This document shows positions 29,691-43,739 of a stretch of DNA of 64,000 bases, piece by piece; the stretch's first letter is position 1; each line of letters opens with the position of its first letter. Below the pieces are notes generated by a model. It had not been told where the DNA came from, ran no database searches, and saw nothing but the letters and a program-made list of their open reading frames with translations. The translations under genes were made by a program, and so were the position numbers. The stretch is from Lepidurus packardi (lineage: Eukaryota > Arthropoda > Branchiopoda > Notostraca > Triopsidae): NCBI GenBank assembly GCA_023053545.1, contig JAKZAN010000002.1:10226790-10290789 (forward strand), in the 5' to 3' direction.

Positions 29691-32600
29691 GGTTGGACAA
29701 GCAGAAACGGTTCCGTGTGTCCGTGTTCGGAATGCTGAGGTAACACAAACCTCTTCAAGTGTATAAGCAAGCTCTCTTCTCTCTAAAACCACACCAGGTC
29801 TACCGAAAGTGCCACGGCGAAGGTGTGCAAGCCTGGCTCATAAATATCGGCGCGCGACTGTAGTACAAGACCTGAGAGCTCCAAAGGTGTCGAGAACGAG
29901 CTATCCCGCCAGTTCGCTCTCTCCTGGGTGATTTACGGAACACTGGTCACTGGAGCTTCTTTCCCGAGCTTGCGAAGGGGGATGGTCTCTACTAGTATGA
30001 CTTTCCGAACAGCAGTCATGCATAAAACACATGAGGTGCAGCAGTCCCGAGCTTTGATTCTCACAGCATTACAGCATCTTGATACACGACACATGGCCGC
30101 GATGCCGGGTGTCTTCTCCCTTTAACTTAAACAATCATAAAAAGCATGAAATGTAGGGGGGAGGCAGTTTATGCGTTTTATCGAAAAGGAGTAGCTTTCT
30201 TTAGTGTCCAGGGGATGAAGTCATCGACAGTTGGTTTCCGTGTATGATCCGCACGGGAATAAAAAAAAAAGCGGAAAATGGTAAGAAAAAGAAGATGGAC
30301 ACAGACACGAGCAATAAGAAAAACATGCCAAGGTGTAACTTTATAATGGGTATAATAAAAGATGAGGCAGCCCCAGCTCACATAACTCCATGACTATTAT
30401 GAGTAAGGCACTTGCGGAATGGGAAACTATATGGGCCACAAAGAGGTATGTAAGGTTGCCAGAAATCGCAGCAGGAGATTGGAAGCTAAGAGTTATGGGC
30501 GCTCCAGTGTCATGCATTTTATTTTTCTTGGTCTTTTGCAGCCTCTTCTGGACCGCAAAAGGATGAACTGCTTAACGTCCATGTTAGGAATGTAAAAGGA
30601 TGGACGTTAATAATGTCCCTATGGGACGCTGCTTGTAGCCTCTTTGTTAACGTGCGGGTAGTATACCTTCAAAAAATGTTCCTTTACCTTCGAGCAAGGG
30701 GGAAACAAAAAGAAAAGAAAAATCACTTAAGATTCCCCACTCACTGCATATAGTCGTGAAAAGTTAAGGAAGGAAAAAAACATTCCAAAAACGTACTCAA
30801 TCGCATAGTTCTCCGTCTCGAAAACATGATTCACCTGCCATAACAAGCTGTTGAGCCTTTTGGAAAGTTGTTATCCCTGATGTTCCCTGTTGCGATTGCA
30901 TGGCGGAGCTCATTAAACTACGGATAGTATTACCAAAGCTTGGCACAACACAACACGGCGTCTATCGGAAGGCATAACGTGGGTTTGTATGTTTTCGCCA
31001 GTGCAAGTTCACAGGCCTGTAACCTTGTGACTGGGTAAAAGTGTGTGTAGGAAAAGGTGTAACTTATACCCCGGCTAGCGTTTCCCACAAGGTGGGCCAC
31101 AAATAGCTCGAATTTCTTCATCCAGGCTCCTAATCAGTTCCGCGAGAGCCCTTTTTCTGCCTTTTGCTAACGTGTCTAACCCAAACAAGAATTGTAGGAA
31201 GAAAAGCCTCAGCACAGAATAACGAATTCGTAGAGGGGAACTTGGAAGGGGCGTGTGCGGGGTTTCGAGGGACTATACAAAGCTCTCTTAGTGTACATAG
31301 TATTATATAACAAAAATTTCTGCGTGGTTAATAATGGCTCCAACAAGACGGAAGGAAGGATTCTTTTCCTTTTTCTTCTTTTTAGTTTATTTTTGGTGGA
31401 GCGTATGGACCCCCCTTTTTGGAGTTCATCATTTTCGAGGCTCTTTTTCTGTTCTTTGTCCCGTTTCAACAGGGCATTACATGGGCCCCCAAGAAAGGGA
31501 GGGCGAGACTGTGTATGGATTCAACAGTGGGCTGTTCATTTGGCTGGAAAACGAAGCATGAAGAGGCGGATGACACGGCTGCTAAAAGGGGGGACCCCGC
31601 ACTCCATGGCTATTGAAAAAGGCAACGTTATAAGAGGACTAGCTTGAATACACAATATGCCAACAATGTGTCAACAATGGATCGCCCTTTTTCGTCCATT
31701 AGCCCTATTGTTAGCGGTGGATGACCAGCACGGTAGAAATAGGAAGCTGTGGCCCGTGCTCCGCGACAAACCTTAAATTGGATCTGTCGCCAAGACCCCA
31801 AAAGCCAAGACGACAGGAGAAAGCCTCAACTAAACTACTCCATTTTTCCCTTGGAATGCTATCCAATTTCGGTACAAAAGAAGACTATCGCAACTACAAA
31901 TACCTTCTTTTTTTACTTTAAGTATTCCTGGACGCATTCTTGTAAAGGAAGAATAAAAGGTTACTCGACTAGGAAAAAGAGAATGTGCTTAAAGAGCAGA
32001 GGACAGTTGTTTTTTTCATGAGGGAAATAGAAACGGGATCAAGTAAAAATACGCCTAAGGAATTTTTAGTGGCTTTAAAGAAATATAATCATGCAGCCAA
32101 GCGAATTAAGAAAAGAAATAATAATAAAGATATCGAACCGGGATCTCGCTGTCTGGGATGAAAGACCGCCACACGCTAAGCGACCGGACAGTGACAAATC
32201 TACAACTCGTAAAGCATAACCGAGTTCTAATTCGAGCCCTGGGTTTTCTATTCAGAGTCTTGGAACCTGACGCGCTAAGGCGGTGCAGAGTAGATACCCC
32301 GCTTATAAATATACTCGTGGTCAAAATGGCCAGAAAATAGGTCCTTCTCCCTTTTCTTTCTTTTCGCCTTTTCAAGTGGAGGAGATTATCCAACGGGCGT
32401 CGTAATGACCCCCCAGGCGGAATGTCAGCATCCCTCCTGCGTGACACATAGGCCATCCAGGGGGGCCTTATAGCAATGACTGAACGACTGCAAACCGCAC
32501 TCACGAACAGAAACCGAAACGCGCATATTCTTAACCAATGTAGAAACTCGAACGCCATTATTAAGCACAGATGTTTGGACCACCAATTGGCCTTAAATGC

Positions 32601-32701
32601 TGCCCAAGCATAGGCGCAGAATAGAGTGACCGCCGAAACAATACCCAAAAATAAACTAAAATAAAAAATCAAATTAATTAACTAATTAGAATAGAAGTAC
32701 A

Positions 32702-32722
32702 AATAATAATAATAATAATAAA
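32702..32722. repeat. (AAT)n microsatellite
   Basis: Seven perfect AAT/ATA trinucleotide units in non-coding DNA. Confidence 0.9.
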
Positions 32723-33570
32723 GGTTAATCTCTACGTTTCTCAGACAAATCTAATCTGGACTCAAACAGTTGGGAACCGGGTGGAAGCTTCGATCTATGC
32801 TCTCGCGGAAAGTTTTCATGACCAATTTGGCAAATGAAGACTTTGACGAGTCTGACATGTTTCGGACATGTGACTCACATCTCAGAAAGGTCGAATATTT
32901 GGAGGCGGGGTAACTGTCAGTGCCACGTCGTTATAGTGGCTATGAGGACGCTGACTGGAGATCGAATTACTGCGCCATATGTCCCGCCCAATAAAGTGAC
33001 ACTTGATAGCGCCGTCTCAATGAAAAGAAAACAAAGTGCAAAGGCTTTTACGCACGGCCACTCGCCTGTTTCCCTACCTTAACAACAGTTCAAGGAATAA
33101 TTTGTTTAGAGAAGAGGCCAAAGGATGACATCCCCCAATACTCTCACGCTCATACAAGTTGAGAACCCCGAAAATAAACCTTTTTGCATACGTGCTTGGT
33201 GGTTACACCTTCTTTCGTTCTCTTTCGCTGTCTTCTATCGAGTTCACTTTTACTCTTTGGACCCCAAGTCTGAAACGTCAAGTACTGAGAGGACGCAGGA
33301 AGTCGACGGTCGAAGCGACCGAATACCCCCACACGTCTCAAACCTATCAAGTTAAAATGGAAAACCCGGATTTTAATTATATCTGACAGGCTTCCTCGTG
33401 AGTTCCTTAGTTTCTCAAATCTACAGGCTCCCTGTCCACCTTTAGCTTTCCTTGGCAGAATTTAAAATTAAAAGCGAAAACTATACAATACACCCAACGG
33501 TGGGCGTCTAACTCCGCCATCTCTAAGCGAGTCGTCGTTTTCCTCCAGCGTCCTTGCTTCCAGGATGAAA

Positions 33571-33584
33571 GGGGGGGGGGGGGG
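33571..33584. repeat. Poly(G) run, 14 nt
   Basis: Fourteen consecutive G in non-coding DNA upstream of the SIX gene. Length may be assembly- or allele-dependent. Confidence 0.9.
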
Positions 33585-34431
33585 TCTTATAGAGGCTAGA
33601 AGCTCAAGTTTCTGGAATCTCCTCGAGTTTCACAACAAGAATAGCCGTGCTGATCATCGATACCACTGACTCCCTCGGATGTGTTGTAATAACCCGTCAC
33701 CACCAATCTGTCGAAACCTAACGAAATTCCCATCCCCACCGATGTGCTGCTGTGCCAAAGTTTCGTGCTCAGGGGCAGGGACAAAACAAAGGCCAGAGCT
33801 GCTTCTTTTCAAGGAGAAGACCAATAAGCTGCAGAATAGTGCAACAACTTCTTGGGTCGAAAAATCGTGGTTGCTGATGGATTTGGCGCTGATAAAGACG
33901 ACATCAATGGACTCGAGGAATGCTTCGAATCCCCGTCGTCCGCGTGCTGCCTGACAGGATCCTTCATAAAACAGCATACAAAAGGCCAGCCAAGCGAAAA
34001 CACAACCATTTTGCTTAGGTTTTTGTGGACGCGAGGGGAAGAACGCAAAGAATACATAAGGGTGCCGTGCTGCTGGATGGACAATCGAGCAGCAATGACC
34101 CACAGCTACCACAAGAAAGTCTCGTAGTACATTTCTGAACCAAGAAGATGTTCCTATACGCAGCAGGGAATTTTTTAGGGAGTAGGAAGATACTATTTTT
34201 TTGAAAAAAAGTTAGCGGCTGCTGCTCCAACTTATCCTCCAACTGCTCTGGGCTGGCACCAGATTCCTTTATTCTTTATATGGCGCCACGCTGCGCTTTG
34301 TCAACCAGAAAACACCCCCATGCCACAGAGCGTTCAATATAGAGAAAGGCTAGACATAACTTATTATAGCATGATGTTCAACAAAATACTACGGCGGAGG
34401 AGAAAAGGTCACGTCGTAAACAATTATGGTT

Positions 34432-34448
34432 GGGGGGGGGGGGGGGGG
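34432..34448. repeat. Poly(G) run, 17 nt
   Basis: Seventeen consecutive G. It is the second long G run within 1 kb and could form G-rich secondary structure. Confidence 0.9.
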
Positions 34449-37400
34449 CTGAGGCAGAAATAAATGATAGGACGTCATTTGGCCGGGATTGTGATAGAAA
34501 CTTATGTGGCGCAAGGAAATATAGCTAACTGGAAAAGGCCCATGTTCTTCAAACCGACACACTTCATCACACCGTTGGCTAATGCTTTAGCATGCCCCAG
34601 CGAGAAAAACACGCTATATAGGAGGCAAACAACATGCCAATCTATTTTCATCCACGCTTTTAACGATGACAAACGATGGTTCAGTCAATTTTCAAAGCGG
34701 ACGCTAGACACAGCATTAAAAAGAAGCTGGATTTCCTGGAGAATTAGCTAGTTGACGTTGTGAATCTTCATAAACACCGCCCTCGATAGGGCCCCAAAAG
34801 AGTCGAGCTTGTTGACACTCGGTACATGGTACAAGCTAACCCAACTCGACCACCACCTTTACATTTTTTTAATTATTGTATCTAAAAGAGCGGATCGATT
34901 CGAGGACGCTTATTTCGAGGGATCCAGAGTGGTAACGGAAAAAAACCTACAAACAAAACAAAAAAACCTAGTGTCTCTGGCAGCTGCCCGAGTTTTCAAC
35001 GTCAACAGGACTTTAGTCCAAACCAAGTCGACAGGTATATACTGTGTAAGAATAAAACAACGAAAAGCTTTGGCTGCGGGTCTTACGGCTGCGGTCTGAT
35101 TCAAGTCAAACAATGAACGAAAAAGGGTCCCTCTTTGTTCCATTCCGAAGCTGGTGGACAACTAGACAAGAGAGCAACCTCCCTTTACCATTACCATCAA
35201 GTTGTATCGGCACCCTCGACGAGCCAAAGGAGTCCAGTTTGTAGTACCATGCTACCCTATAAGGGCAGCTGTCTTGTGTGTGTTGTATGTTGGTTATGGC
35301 AGTCAAGTGTTTGTATGTGCCAAATGTGCGGTCTATACCTATAGAGAGTTAAGGTAGTTGACGTGTAACCCGCCCCGCAATAAGTTCCCATCCCGAAAAA
35401 AGCTAGGGGTGATGTCAGTCCCTCTGTTGTCAGACCATTTATACAGCAGGAACATATATCTACAACAAGAGAAGGCCGCCAATAGGAATAATCAAGGTCT
35501 CGACAGTTCATTAATCAGTCGACTTAATCGGAAACCGGGAAAGAAACTGGCAAAGGTCTGGCGCCATTGGAAGAACGCGCAAGAGAAACCTCTCTCCTCA
35601 TTTATGTGACAACGATCGTTAGGGCAGCCAAAAGGCGCAAGCGCTGCCAATGATCTCTCGTCACGCAACCACAGAAAAACTGTTAACTCAGGTAGCCATG
35701 TTATCACCCTCAAACGTCAACTTGCAAACATTCAATAACCTTTCAGAATGTTCCATGTTTCCACTTCCCCGGACATCGTTAGGCCTAAAAGAACTCTTCA
35801 GAAACATTCACACATTCTCAGGTCTGCTCCCAGAGAAAAGACACCGTTCCGCTCTAACACACTTCAAGTATTGCGTAAAGCTCTCTTTATATATAGCTCA
35901 CTTTGTCTCACCATTTGCAGCAAGTTAACTGTTCCTATCGTAGTCTTTTGAGTACTGGTATTGCGGGTAAGTGTATTAGACGGAATACCAGTATGTATGC
36001 AGATTGCAGAAGTACGTACTCGCGTAAACGGTTCACGGTTCTACAAACTCAGGAAAGAAATATACAACGCTACAAAGATTGGGCCAAGTTAAGGCAAACA
36101 CCAAATCATCAGCCAGAGCCCGAATCCTCCAAGTTGGGGGCCATTAAACTAATTAAACAAAGGTGCGTGGGCGACATTGGGCAACGTCGCAGATTGGGGA
36201 ATGTTGAGCGTTGGCCCATTAGGGCACGGCACACGACCAACGTTAAAGAGGGAGGGGAAAACATACAAAAAAGAACTCTCATCCCATGTGATCCTATAGA
36301 CGCTGACGAACGCACTCCCACCTTATCACCTTATACAACGGTGTTGCTAGGGCACCTGAGGTCATCTTTGGCTAAGATCTCATCTCATGCGGATATCCAC
36401 CCCTGTTATACCTCGTTAATGACCCTGCCCGGACAACATTATATCTTTATAGCGCGGTTAAATTCAATTTCCATCATTTTTTTATGACCCATAGTTAGAG
36501 CTATTTAACGAGAAGAATATTAGGGACTTTTTGGCGTTTCACTGCAGCCAGCAACATATTACACTTTAATACATGGCAGCACATCCTTCATCCGCTTAAT
36601 AGCAACTCATTTGCCCAGGATGGTAAACAATGTTCTACGGTGTAAAAGCTCCAAAGAAAGAAGAAGGCTATAACTCGCACCGTCGCACGTTATAGTAGAA
36701 ACAAAGAAGGGGGCAGGCGTTAGATTCAAGAGTCCTATTATAAAGTTGGAATTATAAACCTGCAATGGCTTCGGGCGCTTCAATAGAGCATACATTTTGA
36801 AAACAGAACGTTGAGTGCGGCAAATTGGAATTTTTTGGAAGAGCTAATCAGCTTTTATATATCTCTGCATGTAATGTGACTGCGCATCGTAATAACGTTG
36901 CCAAGTTTATATATATGTACGTATTACTACTTCCCATTTTTTTAAGGATAGGGTTGACAAACGAGACTTGCCCATGTTAACTGCCGGTTTACGGGTTTCC
37001 TGTCATCACGATTTTCTTCTAGCGAGACAATAGGCAGAGCTGAGGTAATTCCACCACAGTAACAAGGGGAATGCACCGAGGGAAAAAAGGAATTCGAAGT
37101 CGAACCAAGAATAATCAAGTTACCAGCTAGGAAAAAAAATGAACATTTACATGAAAAATCTAGCTTAATTATAGGTTGGGAAAGAGTTTCTTTTTTATGG
37201 AAACAGCAAATGAACAAGGTAAAGATGCTTATCTTAGCCTTATCTCGAAAAAGATCCTCATCTCCTCCCGAGTTCCCTTCGTTGGTGCCTCTCTCTGGCC
37301 CTTTCGCCGGTCTATGTCATAAAAACAGGTGAAAATTAATCAAGTTCCAGCTTCTTTGCGTGCTACTGCTCATTAAACTGATACCCATTAGGGCATCAAC

Positions 37401-40400
37401 GTGTTGGTTTTATAGACCTGCAGCTTCTTACGCTTAGGATTTCATCTTTTAATCCGTAGAAAACCCTCGGCATTCTTAATTTTTGAAAGCTCTCCCATAC
37501 GCTTTTCTGTGTTTTTATTTATATAAAAAAAACACTATCGTGGTGGGTTTTTGGACAAATCGAGGGTAAAACGATCATAATTTCTGTATGCAATATCCTG
37601 GGCGTGAGATAGGGCACTTATAAAGAAGCGTGAGCAGATGTTAATGAGATTGGTGCGCCGAGGCGAGAAAAGCGTCCTTGTCTTCCCGCCCTTACGTTGC
37701 CTTAATGAGCGGTTTCCGTACAAGCTGCGGATTTACGGGATATGCGACGCCCTAATTACACGCATCTAGACGATCATAAACGGGCTCCATTTGTGCACAA
37801 ACAACGCTTCCTTGAAATTTTACCTTCGGAGTTTTTTGTATAATAAATACTAACGGAAAAAAGTTTTTATAAAACTCCACCAGCTATGTAGCGCTCTCCA
37901 AAAGCAATATACTTTGTTCTTAAACGGGAGTTGGGTTGATACCTGGAGTCCCAAAAGGGGCACTTAACTGGTGACACCCATAACCAATGGATTGGCCATG
38001 CTAACAAACCAACGCATTTCACACCAGTTTGGGGGACGGTCCCCACGTGGAATTACAAAAGCGCTCCGAACTTGGGCTTTACTTTAGTGTCGCCACTTGA
38101 CAATGCAAAGCCACAAGAATGTTATTTCATCCCAACCAATTTATGCTAATTAAGCTTCCTTTTTTTACTTCTTTTTCTTTAAAAGGGAGCGTAGGGACGA
38201 TATCGGTACCCGGGTTATTCTCAGCGTGGTTATATATTGAACAGCTAAGAAGGCCAAGTCATGCAAACTTCCCGTGTCTTCCGTTTGGTGTGTAGCAAGT
38301 AGAGGTGATAGCACTTGTATGGCTGGAAAATAGCTAACTTGGAGCGCCTCTCGGATTACGTTTTCAACAGGTGACTAGCACAGCCACCATAGCAAGCACC
38401 TGCTCTTTACTCGTACTAGCTTCCTTTCAGCATATTGCCTCTCCCTTGTTGTGAAACTTTTTATCGGAAGCAATTTCCCCTCTAAAGAACTTTTTTTAAA
38501 AAAAGATAATTTTCATTAACTTGCTAAACAAAACACCGAACGTATGAGTCGTAATATCAGAGGCCCCCCAAAAAGAAAAAAAAGTGAGAGAAAAAAACGC
38601 TTGCTGCTTAATATTAACCCAAAAGGAGCAGCTGCACGCGGTATGGGAGAAATAAGAAGCGAAGGTAAAAGGTGCGCTGGATAGATCCTGGCCTGTAAAT
38701 GAGGATTCTGTTTTATGGCTGACATAACTACCTCTTAATGATATTGGTCTTGCAACCCTTTCGCATCCCATCTTCGTGCACGGTGGAAACATTTTCCAAC
38801 GGGGTTCACAGAAGAAGAGCTGCCGATGAACCGTGTTGTGTTCGCTGAACAAGCTACACAGACACGCTATGAAAGCAGAGTTAATTAATGGCTGTATACT
38901 CAAAAGTCCCTCTTATACCGAAGCTCCCTTGGAAGGGATGTTATACTCCCTGATGACCACTTCTCAATGTCTGAAGGAATTCCCGCGTCCCTAAACCATT
39001 GTTGGTTCATTTGGTTTTGCAAACTAACGAATCTTTCATTAAAAAATGGCGTGTGTATAACAAAGCTCTGCGCGGTTTTAGATGCATTAATGAAAGAGTC
39101 ACTCACTCACTTTCCATACATGTAAAACGAAAGGCGAATAAAATAAGTGATTAATATGAAAAAAAAAGAAAAGATGTATAAAATGGCAAAAGAAAAAGGC
39201 TGACAAAAGGTAATTAAAAGCTTGCCAAGCAAGCGATTTAGGAATGGGAAAAGGGCTTCAGCACGATACGTTCATGAAAGCTCACACTCCTACTGTAGAC
39301 TCAGGACTAGTAGTCTTTTTTATATTATTCCTCGTGAAGTTCTCTGAAAGAATAAAGAGCGAAAATCATAGCCACCTTCTCATTTACATAAATTATAATG
39401 CATTCCCCTTTCCGAGGCGTAAAAGAATGCTGCTTCTTGATAAGCTTTTCGATAGAGCTGAGCCCCTTTTCGGTCTCCCGAATGAGGCATAATAGCAGCA
39501 GGGGTGTGAAGTAATTTGTGCAAATTACGAGTTGCCGGCACGGCTCATATATAACAATCTAGTCAGACAGGGACCCCCGCGTCCGATCTCGTGAGGATGC
39601 TCACTTTCAATTAAGCAACCAACGGCTTGAAACCCTGGCCTTTTACAAAGGTATATATCCCTTTCGATGGCTAACCTTACAAAAAGAAAACTAATTTTTC
39701 ACTTAAAAATCCCGAAAATACTATGCTAATTCCATTCTAATTTCCAACCCTTTTTTTTCTCCTCTCCAGTAGTCGTCTTTTTTTTCATAGAAAGAAAAAC
39801 GTCCTAACGAGTAGAGCTTAGAATCCCGTTTAAAACGTAAATTGTTTACTACGGTATAATTTCAAGCCTTTTACACCTTTTCATTTAATATCAAGTCCCC
39901 CGAAAAGCTGACGGTTTAACGGCGGCATTCAGGTGCCACTTGCCAACGTGATTTAAAGGATCCACCAAGCGCCATGAGAGACAATAATAGAGAGAGTATG
40001 TGAGGTTATCAAAGATTAGGTGCAGTAATAGGCTGCAATACGTAAAAAAAGTTTAAGAATCCCTTTCCTACTCATTAAAGGAACTGAACCCTTAACCGCT
40101 AACAGCCACAAGCGTAATTAAACCTCCCATTCGGATTCATCTGTTGCAATTGTGGATAAGGTTACCTGACCGTTCTACACCCTCTGAAAAAAATATACCC
40201 TTATTATCTATCAAGATCCGAATTAAGGGGCGGGGGAATGCAAGAATATCTTGTTAACTTTTGTATACATTGGTCCAAGTAAATAGAAAATGCCAAACGC
40301 CTCGCAACTTTCTTACTTATAGTTTTCTTATTATGCTTTTACGACTTTTATAATGGTGGAAAAAGTCACATGTGGTTGTGTTCCAGTGTTGCTTCGCGGT

Positions 40401-40557
40401 TTTCCTAACCCGGAATGTACTTTAGGGGACCGGTAGCCTCACATTGTCACCATTTACGTTGATATAGATCCTCTTAGCCTATTGTTTTCTCCTATAAAAA
40501 GCTAACCACAAAATTGAATTCTGTTGCTCGCTTGCATAACAATCTCTTGTATTTTCT

Positions 40558-40563
40558 TTTATT
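40558..40563 (-). terminator. AATAAA polyadenylation signal of the FASTK gene
   Basis: Minus-strand AATAAA about 67 nt past the FASTK stop codon, the nearest canonical signal. Confidence 0.6.
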
Positions 40564-40629
40564 GAACGAGGCCAGGTAACATTCACATTGCGCTAGATAA
40601 TTAGCCAACAGACTCGTGAAACAAAAAAT

Positions 40630-43600
40630 TCAAGCCAAAGTTCCCTGAATCATCCTCAACTGCTGCATTAAATAAGGAATTCTCTCATGTTCTACTAATT
40701 GTTCCCAGCGATGTAGAGCCACAGGCAGGACTGCATAACCCAGGGATTGTAATGTCTGCGATTCCAGGGCATAAAAGCCACGTAGTTTATCGAGATTGGA
40801 CGTAAAACAGTGAGCGCGCTGGACTAATACTAGTACTCTATAAAACACACATAAAATAGACCCAACATTACAACTCTAAATAATTGAAAATGTCAAGCCT
40901 TTATGTCTTACAATTGCCCATCCTTGGGGACTGCTATACCTTCAACTAACGTAATGTCATGCCTCAAATCCGAAGAAATGGCGACGGGGTACCCACCTTG
41001 TCTCAACACAATAGCATGGTCTACATAGTCCAATTCAGCAAGTAAATCAGAAAATAAGACAAGAAAATTCAGTAAAAGGGGAAAGAAACCACACATGTAA
41101 TTCAGTGTGTACCTGCCAAATGCCCAGCTTGGGTCATCACTTTATGGACGACGTACTGAGACCCTCCCAGACCCACTTCCAACGGTAAAGCTAAAGGCGA
41201 CTCATTGTAATGAGCGAGTCGGATTTCTTTGGCTTTATCAATCACGGCGACGGGAGGCCGGGCTCCGTTATAATTCGGACTCCGGCTTTCCACGCTTTGT
41301 TGCAGGAGTAGCAATTGTAAGAAATCCAAGTGGCTGCCTAAGAAACCCAAAGCCACCAATTTTCCTTTAACTTACTGCAAGACAAACGACATAGCCACTC
41401 TTCCTTCCCCAAACCTCAGATCCACAAAAAAAGGTATCCCTATTACCTCGCTTAAAAAAGTCCAGGAGGAAGCCTCGCTGGAATATATGGTCCAGCAAGT
41501 GATGAGGATAGCAGCCCAAAACCGCACAATCGACTGCTAAACGGTACCAAGGATGCCGGGTTGATTCCTGGAGTAGAACCCAAAAATTGGCAACGTTTTT
41601 TTAAAAGGGGGAATAGGGATTCAAAATGAAAAATAAGTGTTAAAGAAGACACCAAATCAAGTGTTATGACTGAAAAATCCCTGTCAATTATGCATATTAA
41701 CAGAGTAATTAATTATTTAGCCGAATAAGATCCGCCGCTTTGCTCCAAATTTTCTTATCCTTATTACATTGGGGGTCAGCTGGCCGGAACCTATGAGAGC
41801 ATCGAAAATCGATTCCTGGACTCATAGGGATATGACCATGACCTTTCTTTCGAAGGCTCAAACATGTCTGTAGGTGCTCTGGTTAATTTAAAAACTCAAT
41901 CATAAATAGTGACATTTTCTTGGCGCCATAACCCGATCGCCATCTGCCGAGCCGAGACCCGCGTCTCGCGCCTTTGGGCAAGTTTCGGCTTGGCTTCGGA
42001 TCCGAGAGCCCATCGCCCGGCAATGGGACCGTGCGTGGAGGTTCCGGCAAGGAAAGGAAAATATGAGGATAGGAAAATTTGAAATTTGGAGTAAAGGGGG
42101 GGGGGGCTTATTCGGCTAAATAATTCATTACTGGTTATATGCATAATTGACATAGGAGTTCTTCAGACAGAACACTTAATTTCGTCTCTTCTGTAACATA
42201 TTTTTTTTTTCCATTTTGAAACCTTACTCCACATTTAAAAGCACTTAGGTAACTTACGCTGTTGAGTGTAGGCGATTCGAGCACAACTTCTAACATTTCT
42301 TGGTAATTTACCGGTTTATAGTTAGCCATAGAAAAAGCGCTCAATAAATAAAACGGGTAAACGATGGGATCCGTAGCACAATGTTTCTTGCTCACGATCA
42401 GTTGAGCAAAGTAATCCAAAAATGGGATGTGTGCGTGAGCCTTAAGAAAGAAAGAAAGAAAAAAAAATTGCTTATCGTATTATACCTCCGGAATGATAGA
42501 ACTTACAAATTTGCTTAACGCCCGGGAGATTGTAGAAGCTTGAGTAAAGTCCCAAGCTTCTTGAACGACTTTGGATGCGATGGCATCGCACAGCTTTGCG
42601 TGGTACCAAAACGATTTTCGTGTCGAAAAAGCTTCGCTCAGGTTAAGGAAACCGAATTCCGCCTCTTTTCTTGAACAGGATTTCACAGCTGAAACATTTG
42701 CTTGCAGTACTCTTTGTACGGTTTCCGCGAAAAGTCGTTCGTCGACCGATACTTTAACTTTAACTAAGGACCATAACAAGGTTAAAGAAGTTTTGTCCTC
42801 CCAAGGTCCTGGATGTTGATTTACAAGTCGCAAAATCCTGGTTACGCAATTCGCGGAGCACTTCTGTGTCACCGCATAATTGAACACGTTGGCTACGATG
42901 GCGATATTCTTGGGGTCCAGCTGGTCAAGGCGGGATTCTAGGAGAATTGGTAACGCGATGTTCAAAGCTTGAGTGATGGAGGAAGGTTGGACTTTCCGGA
43001 TTAGGTAGTGGAAGAACGGCATATCCTGCACTTCTAAATCGTTAACCTGCTCCTTAATTAGATACAAGAGCGTCTGCATAACGCGACTATCGCCGGGCAC
43101 GTTGCATAAGACTACACTCTTCAGACAGGTTACCAATTCCGACACGTGACCGAAGTGAGGAGCTTTCTTTCGAAGTTTATGACAGAAGGCTACGAAACCT
43201 GGGTGGTTATGGAGTTCCTTGGTCTCTATTTTGCATCTGTGGAATAAACCAACCCTAGAGTAGACCCTTACGAAGGTTTTAGTTATAGTATTTACTCCGG
43301 CAACTTTTGAAACGAGACAAGTCGACGAGCTATAGCCAATAAATGATGCGCTTCCATATCCGGATTCACGATCACCAGGCCTAAAATTTCGTCAATGCTG
43401 CCGGTCGCCTCCACTCTGTCTCGGAGCTGCTCCTGGGCCAGAGAAGCTGGCGATGGAAACTGATTAAATCTCCTGGATCTGGATAAGGTCACGGATTTGT
43501 TTACATCAGCGGCAGAAGTTGATGGGGAGTCAAAACCTTACCACACAAGAAACTTAATTTAAAGCTGATCCCCAGAAGAGATATATTATTTACGAATTTT

Positions 43601-43739
43601 CACCTCGGTTGTCACTTCTACTTCTATGGTTTCCTAGACAGAAGTGACGCTTCAACTCCCAGTAAGGCCACAAATGGGCCGTGTCACTGACTATCACCCT
43701 CAATCGCCCGAAATTTACTTGCAGATGTCTTAACGCCAT
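40630..43739 (-). CDS. FASTK-family mitochondrial RNA-binding protein with RAP domain
   Basis: Eight exons, complement(43604..43739, 43296..43536, 43236..43295 continuing to 42507 as 42507..43236 after a short intron, 42258..42440, 41447..41567, 41113..41337, 40912..41020, 40630..40837); the third exon is 42507..43236. The result is 650 aa with closed phases. FASTK proteins bind and process mitochondrial mRNA or rRNA. The start MALRHLQVNFGRLRV is basic and amphipathic-like, as in a mitochondrial presequence. Residues about 130-430 are the leucine-rich helical repeats and FAST_1 region. The FAST_2 region begins with HPWYRLAVDCAVLGCYP (435-451). The C-terminus (about 578-638) is the RAP domain, with LLVLVQRAHCF and LQSLGYAVLPVALHRWEQL. 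Length fits FASTKD4 (TBRG4), but I cannot settle which paralogue it is. Intron 4 carries a MITE. Confidence 0.88.
41706..42130. mobile_element. MITE with long terminal inverted repeats in FASTK intron 4
   Basis: The ends at 41706-41729 and 42107-42130 are inverted copies (TA, then ATTAATTATTTAGCCGAATA and AG; one mismatch). Similarity continues inward for roughly 90 bp through CTCCAAATTT, a CTTATCC or CCTATCC block and GCCGGAACCT. A TA at each edge suggests a Tc1/mariner-like target duplication. No transposase frame is present in 425 bp, so the element is non-autonomous. The right arm contains an 11-G run. Confidence 0.8.

Noticed and set aside
32106..32672. 188-codon minus-strand frame with a hydrophobic N-terminal half
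   Set aside because: The hydrophobicity comes from A/T-rich codons. It overlaps the tRNA-like fragment and has no recognisable family or paired splice sites.
42151..42200. Possible extra FASTK exon after ATGTTACAG on the minus strand
   Set aside because: In the required phase it hits a stop after four codons. Joining exon 42258 directly to 41567 keeps the frame and the FAST_2 domain.
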